Shown: piece by piece, positions 12,919 to 15,977 of the stretch
Position numbering within the stretch: position 1 is the first letter of the stretch
Layout of the letters: each line of letters begins with the position of its first letter
NCBI GenBank assembly: GCA_946183175.1
Contig: CAMHBH010000044.1
Location: forward strand, 1-15,977
Source: an uncultured Oscillibacter sp.
GTDB taxonomy: Bacteria; Bacillota; Clostridia; Oscillospirales; Oscillospiraceae
DNA length: 15,977 bases
Reading direction: 5' to 3'
The notes under the pieces: generated by a model
Databases searched by the model: none
Seen by the model: the letters and a program-made list of their open reading frames with translations, nothing else
What the model was told of the DNA's origin: nothing
Translations under genes and position numbers: made by a program

Positions 12919-13347
12919 CTATTCCGCACTATCCGTATGGAATGAAAGCCATTCCATATAGATTTGCGTACAAATACCCACTACCGTAATCGCAATGAGA
13001 AGAGTACCCGCCGCAAAAAGCAGATTTTCCGTCGTAGCTGGACTTAAAGACGTATTTTCTCCCTGTGTGATACACAGTGCGCCAAAAATCACAGAGGAAA
13101 TAATGCAGGCCAGTATCATCAGAAAGCGGACACAGTGTCCGATAATATCTACGCTCCCGATGGTGTCACGGAGGATTGCAACGGCGAACCCGCAAGCCGT
13201 AATAAACAGGTCCGCCAGCACATCCTCTAAGGTGAAATCATACTCGAAAATCAGCGCCAGTATGACACTGATGATAATCGGCAGAAACGAGAAAAACAGC
13301 GTGTAGCAAATCCAGTTCATGACGCGGTAAAAGACTGATTTCAACAT
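12919..13347 (-). CDS. Four-helix membrane protein of unknown function
   Basis: A 142-residue protein that I do not recognise. Hydrophobic segments lie at about 14-34, 45-59, 72-92 and 108-128, with short polar loops and an acidic end (FHTDSAE). Two features stand out: an EYDFTLEDVLADL segment between helices 1 and 2, and several cysteines in or near helices. ATG 13347 begins 14 nt after the lepA stop with a modest AAGG site, and the FHA gene begins 15 nt after it. The AT-rich base composition is shared with the FHA gene rather than with lepA. A partnership with the FHA protein is likely from position but unproven. Confidence 0.8.
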   Translation of the reverse strand: MLKSVFYRVMNWICYTLFFSFLPIIISVILALIFEYDFTLEDVLADLFITACGFAVAILRDTIGSVDIIGHCVRFLMILACIISSVIFGALCITQGENTSLSPATTENLLFAAGTLLIAITVVGICTQIYMEWLSFHTDSAE

Positions 13348-13361
13348 CCCGGATTACCTTC

Positions 13362-15167
13362 TCACTCGTCGAGTTTGAGGACGGCGAGAAAGGCCTCTGT
13401 CGGAATCTGTACGCTTCCCAGACTGCGCATTTTCTTCTTGCCCTCTTTCTGTTTTTCGAGGAGTTTCTTTTTCCGGGTGATGTCGCCGCCGTAGCACTTG
13501 GCGAGTACGTCCTTGCGCATGGCCTTGACCGTCTCCCGCGCGATAATCCGCCCGCCGATAGCCGCCTGTATCGGGACTTCAAACAACTGCCGCGGGATAT
13601 TCTCTTTCAGCTTTTCGCACAGCTTCCGCGCCCGGGGATAGGCCTTGTCCTTGTGCGCGATAAAGCTCAGGGCGTCGACCTGTTCGCCGTTGACAAGCAG
13701 GTTGACTTTTACGAGTTCGCTCGGGCGGTACGTCGAAAGCTCGTAGTCGAGGGAGGCGTAGCCGCGCGTACTGGCTTTGAGGGTGTCGAAAAAGTCGTAG
13801 ATAATCTCGTTGAGGGGCATTTCGTAGTGAAGCTCGACAAGGCGCGTGTCGAGGTACTGCATATCCTTGAACTGCCCGCGCCTGTCCTGACACATGGGCA
13901 TAATGGCCCCCACGTAGTCGTTGGGCGTAATGATGGATACCTTTACATAGGGTTCCTCCGCGTGTTCGATGGACGCCGGGTCGGGGTAATTGTGGGGGTT
14001 GTCGACGCGAACCGTAGTTCCGTCGGTCTTCGTGACTTCGTAAATGACGGAGGGCAACGTCGTCACGAGGTCTAGGTCGAACTCCCGCTCGATGCGCTCC
14101 TGTATGACTTCCATATGGAGCATGCCCAGAAAGCCGCAACGGAAACCGAAGCCCAAAGCGACGGACGATTCCGGCTCGAACGACAGCGAGGCGTCATTCA
14201 AGCGGAGTTTTTCGAGGGCGTCGCGCAAGTCGGGATACCGGGAACCGTCTTCGGTGTAGATTCCGCAGTAGACCATGGACTGAATCGGGCGGTATCCGGG
14301 CAAGGGTTCATCGGCGGGGCGTTCGGCGTCCGTGACGGTGTCGCCGACGCGCGTGTCGGCGACGTTCTTGATAGACGCGGTGAAGTAGCCCACGTCCCCG
14401 GCCTCCAGTACGTCACAGGGTTCGAGACCCAGCGGGAGCAGGTGCCCGCATTCCACCACCTGATACGAGGCCCCCGTCGCCATCAGCCGTACAGTACCGC
14501 CCTTGCGTAAGCGGCCCTCCATCAGGCGCAAGTAGACGATGACGCCCCGGTAACTGTCGTATTGACTGTCGAAAACCAGTGCCTTCAACGGCGCGTCGGG
14601 GTCTCCGGACGGCGGCGGGACATTGGCGATAATATCCTCTAAAACGGCGTCGATATTGGTACCGAGTTTCGCGGAAATCTCCGGGGCGTCGAGCGCGGGC
14701 AGGCCGATAATGTCCTCTACTTCCTGTTTGGCGCGCTGGGGGTCGGCGGCGGGCAGGTCGATTTTGTTGAATACGGGCAGTATTTCGAGGTCGTGTTCCA
14801 TGGCAAGGTAGGTATTGGCGAGGGTCTGCGCCTCTACGCCCTGTGTGGAATCCACGACCAGTAGCGCGCCTTCACAGGCCGCGAGGGAGCGCGATACTTC
14901 ATAGTGAAAGTCGACATGTCCGGGGGTGTCGATGAGGTTGAGCGTATAAGTCTGGCCGTCCTTGGCGGGGTAGAGCAGGCGCACGGCGCGGGCCTTGATA
15001 GTAATGCCGCGCTCCCGTTCCAGGTCCATATTGTCGAGGAGCTGGTTTTCCATCTGGCGGGCCTCCACCGCGCCGCACTTTTCGAGCAGGCGGTCGGCGA
15101 GGGTGGACTTGCCGTGGTCGATGTGCGCGATAATCGAGAAATTGCGAATGCGGGATTGTTTGTCCAT
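13362..15167 (-). CDS. lepA: Elongation factor 4 (LepA)
   Basis: A ribosome-associated GTPase implicated in back-translocation and 30S assembly. It has 601 residues, the normal size. GTPase motifs: AHIDHGKST (14-22), the switch region RERGITIKARAVRL, DTPGHVDFHYEV and NKIDLPAAD. The C-terminal half keeps the LepA-specific region, including RCGFLGMLHMEVIQERIERE and the final CYGGDITRKKKLLEKQKEGK stretch typical of EF4. ATG 15167 has AAGGAGAGG upstream. It follows ppaC by 18 nt. The gene is complete and ordinary; in many Firmicutes lepA precedes hemN or hrcA, whereas here a membrane protein and FHA gene follow. Confidence 0.98.
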   Translation of the reverse strand: MDKQSRIRNFSIIAHIDHGKSTLADRLLEKCGAVEARQMENQLLDNMDLERERGITIKARAVRLLYPAKDGQTYTLNLIDTPGHVDFHYEVSRSLAACEGALLVVDSTQGVEAQTLANTYLAMEHDLEILPVFNKIDLPAADPQRAKQEVEDIIGLPALDAPEISAKLGTNIDAVLEDIIANVPPPSGDPDAPLKALVFDSQYDSYRGVIVYLRLMEGRLRKGGTVRLMATGASYQVVECGHLLPLGLEPCDVLEAGDVGYFTASIKNVADTRVGDTVTDAERPADEPLPGYRPIQSMVYCGIYTEDGSRYPDLRDALEKLRLNDASLSFEPESSVALGFGFRCGFLGMLHMEVIQERIEREFDLDLVTTLPSVIYEVTKTDGTTVRVDNPHNYPDPASIEHAEEPYVKVSIITPNDYVGAIMPMCQDRRGQFKDMQYLDTRLVELHYEMPLNEIIYDFFDTLKASTRGYASLDYELSTYRPSELVKVNLLVNGEQVDALSFIAHKDKAYPRARKLCEKLKENIPRQLFEVPIQAAIGGRIIARETVKAMRKDVLAKCYGGDITRKKKLLEKQKEGKKKMRSLGSVQIPTEAFLAVLKLDE

Positions 15168-15185
15168 AGCCTCTCCTTCCGGGAA

Positions 15186-15977
15186 TCAGCCCCACATGGC
15201 GGACAGCGTGGGAATGACCTGCTTCTTGCGCGACATGATTTTCGGCAGAAACGCGCAGTTGCCGACATCCGCTTTCAGGTTGAACGCGTGCCGGATACTT
15301 TCATCGTCGCCGACAAATAGCAGTTGCGTACCTTCGAGTAAAACGTCGGTAATCATCAGTACGACGGTATCGAGCTTCCGCTTTTTAAGGTTGGCGCGCA
15401 TGGCGTCGAGGAACTCGTCCTTGCGCTTGAGAACCCGGTCGGAGTCCATGCACGTAATCTGGCTGACGGCGAGGCTGTGCCCGGCGATATGGAACTCTTT
15501 ATAGTCGGTGCCGAGCATGGCTTCTACGGTCTTGTCGTCGCTGCTGGTGGCGGAGAAGATAGCGCGCCCGAGTTCGTCCAGCGACACGTCCGCGATTCGC
15601 GCGAGGCGGTTGGCCACGTCCCTGTCGCGCTGTGTGCAGGTCGGAGACTTGAACATGACCGTATCGGACACGATACCCGCCGCGAGCAGTCCGGCGAATT
15701 TCTCCGTAGGCATCAGGCCCTTTTCCTGGTACATCCCCGCGACTATCGTACACGTACTCCCGACGGGCTCATTGCGCATATAGATAGGGCCTGTCGTCTC
15801 GATATCGGCGAGGCGGTGGTGGTCGATGATTTCGAGTACCTTGGCCTCCTCCAGACCCGGCACGGACTGCGCCCGCTCGTTGTGGTCCATGAGAATGACG
15901 CGTTTCCGGCGCGGGCGGAGCAGGTGGAACCGGGAGAGCGTCCCGACGACGTGCTCGTGCTCGTCGAGAACCGGGTA
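15186..15977 (-). CDS. ppaC: Manganese-dependent (family II) inorganic pyrophosphatase, CBS type, N-terminus cut off
   Basis: The last 263 residues of a DHH-family pyrophosphatase, which hydrolyses PPi to phosphate in the cytoplasm. The frame is open at the window edge. It begins in YPVLDEHEHVVGTLSRFHLL, the end of a CBS domain, showing the nucleotide-regulated CBS subtype in which CBS domains are inserted in the DHH domain. Next come ILMDHNERAQSV, the metal-binding DHH motif in EIIDHHRLADIE, NEPVGSTCTIV and, in the DHHA2 domain, the substrate-binding SRKKQ close to the C-terminus. It probably shares an operon with lepA. The first DHH part and any DRTGG domain lie outside the window. Confidence 0.95.
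   Translation of the reverse strand, partial: YPVLDEHEHVVGTLSRFHLLRPRRKRVILMDHNERAQSVPGLEEAKVLEIIDHHRLADIETTGPIYMRNEPVGSTCTIVAGMYQEKGLMPTEKFAGLLAAGIVSDTVMFKSPTCTQRDRDVANRLARIADVSLDELGRAIFSATSSDDKTVEAMLGTDYKEFHIAGHSLAVSQITCMDSDRVLKRKDEFLDAMRANLKKRKLDTVVLMITDVLLEGTQLLFVGDDESIRHAFNLKADVGNCAFLPKIMSRKKQVIPTLSAMWG

Overview
The window looks like chromosomal DNA from a GC-rich, low-G+C-lineage (Firmicutes) gut-type Clostridium relative, most plausibly Oscillospirales. This is inferred from gene content and order: rsmH-ftsL-class B PBP, rsmD-coaD with a coiled-coil gene, mglBAC, a lipoprotein sugar-binding protein, and a CBS-type family II pyrophosphatase beside lepA. No genus is claimed. Every protein gene lies on the minus strand. 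The one plus-strand transcription unit is a small, apparently non-coding RNA.

Reading in the direction of transcription (high to low coordinates), unit 1 is ppaC (cut by the window edge), lepA, a four-helix membrane protein, a membrane-anchored FHA protein, azlC, azlD and a CoA-type NUDIX hydrolase. Gaps are 2-18 nt or ATGA overlaps, so it reads as one operon. The membrane-protein/FHA pair is visibly more AT-rich than its neighbours and looks inserted. Unit 2 is mglB-mglA-mglC plus a small membrane protein with one InlB B-repeat: a galactose/glucose-type ABC importer with its own promoter, a GC-rich inverted repeat at the transcription start, an mRNA hairpin after mglB and a terminator at the end. 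Unit 3 is rsmD-coaD-coiled-coil protein (16S rRNA methylation, CoA synthesis, unknown). Unit 4 is rsmH-ftsL-PBP, the start of a division/cell-wall cluster without mraZ directly upstream; its leader and both intergenic gaps are full of inverted repeats.

The most unusual item is the plus-strand unit at 10374-10627, between the divergent mglB promoter and the NUDIX gene. It has a near-consensus promoter (TTGACA, 17 bp, TACAAT), three copies of a 29-nt repeat with a TCCCT-ATA-AGGGA stem and a TTAAAAC tail, 39- and 43-nt intervening segments, and a strong intrinsic terminator. It resembles both a tiny CRISPR array and a three-module structured small RNA. Swapped GTC/GAC pairing and hairpins that cross the repeat edge favour the structured RNA.

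Two window-wide traits also stand out: the tetramer GATC is almost absent (two sites found by eye), and TTG start codons with good ribosome binding sites are frequent (mglA, azlC, the FHA gene and probably rsmD).
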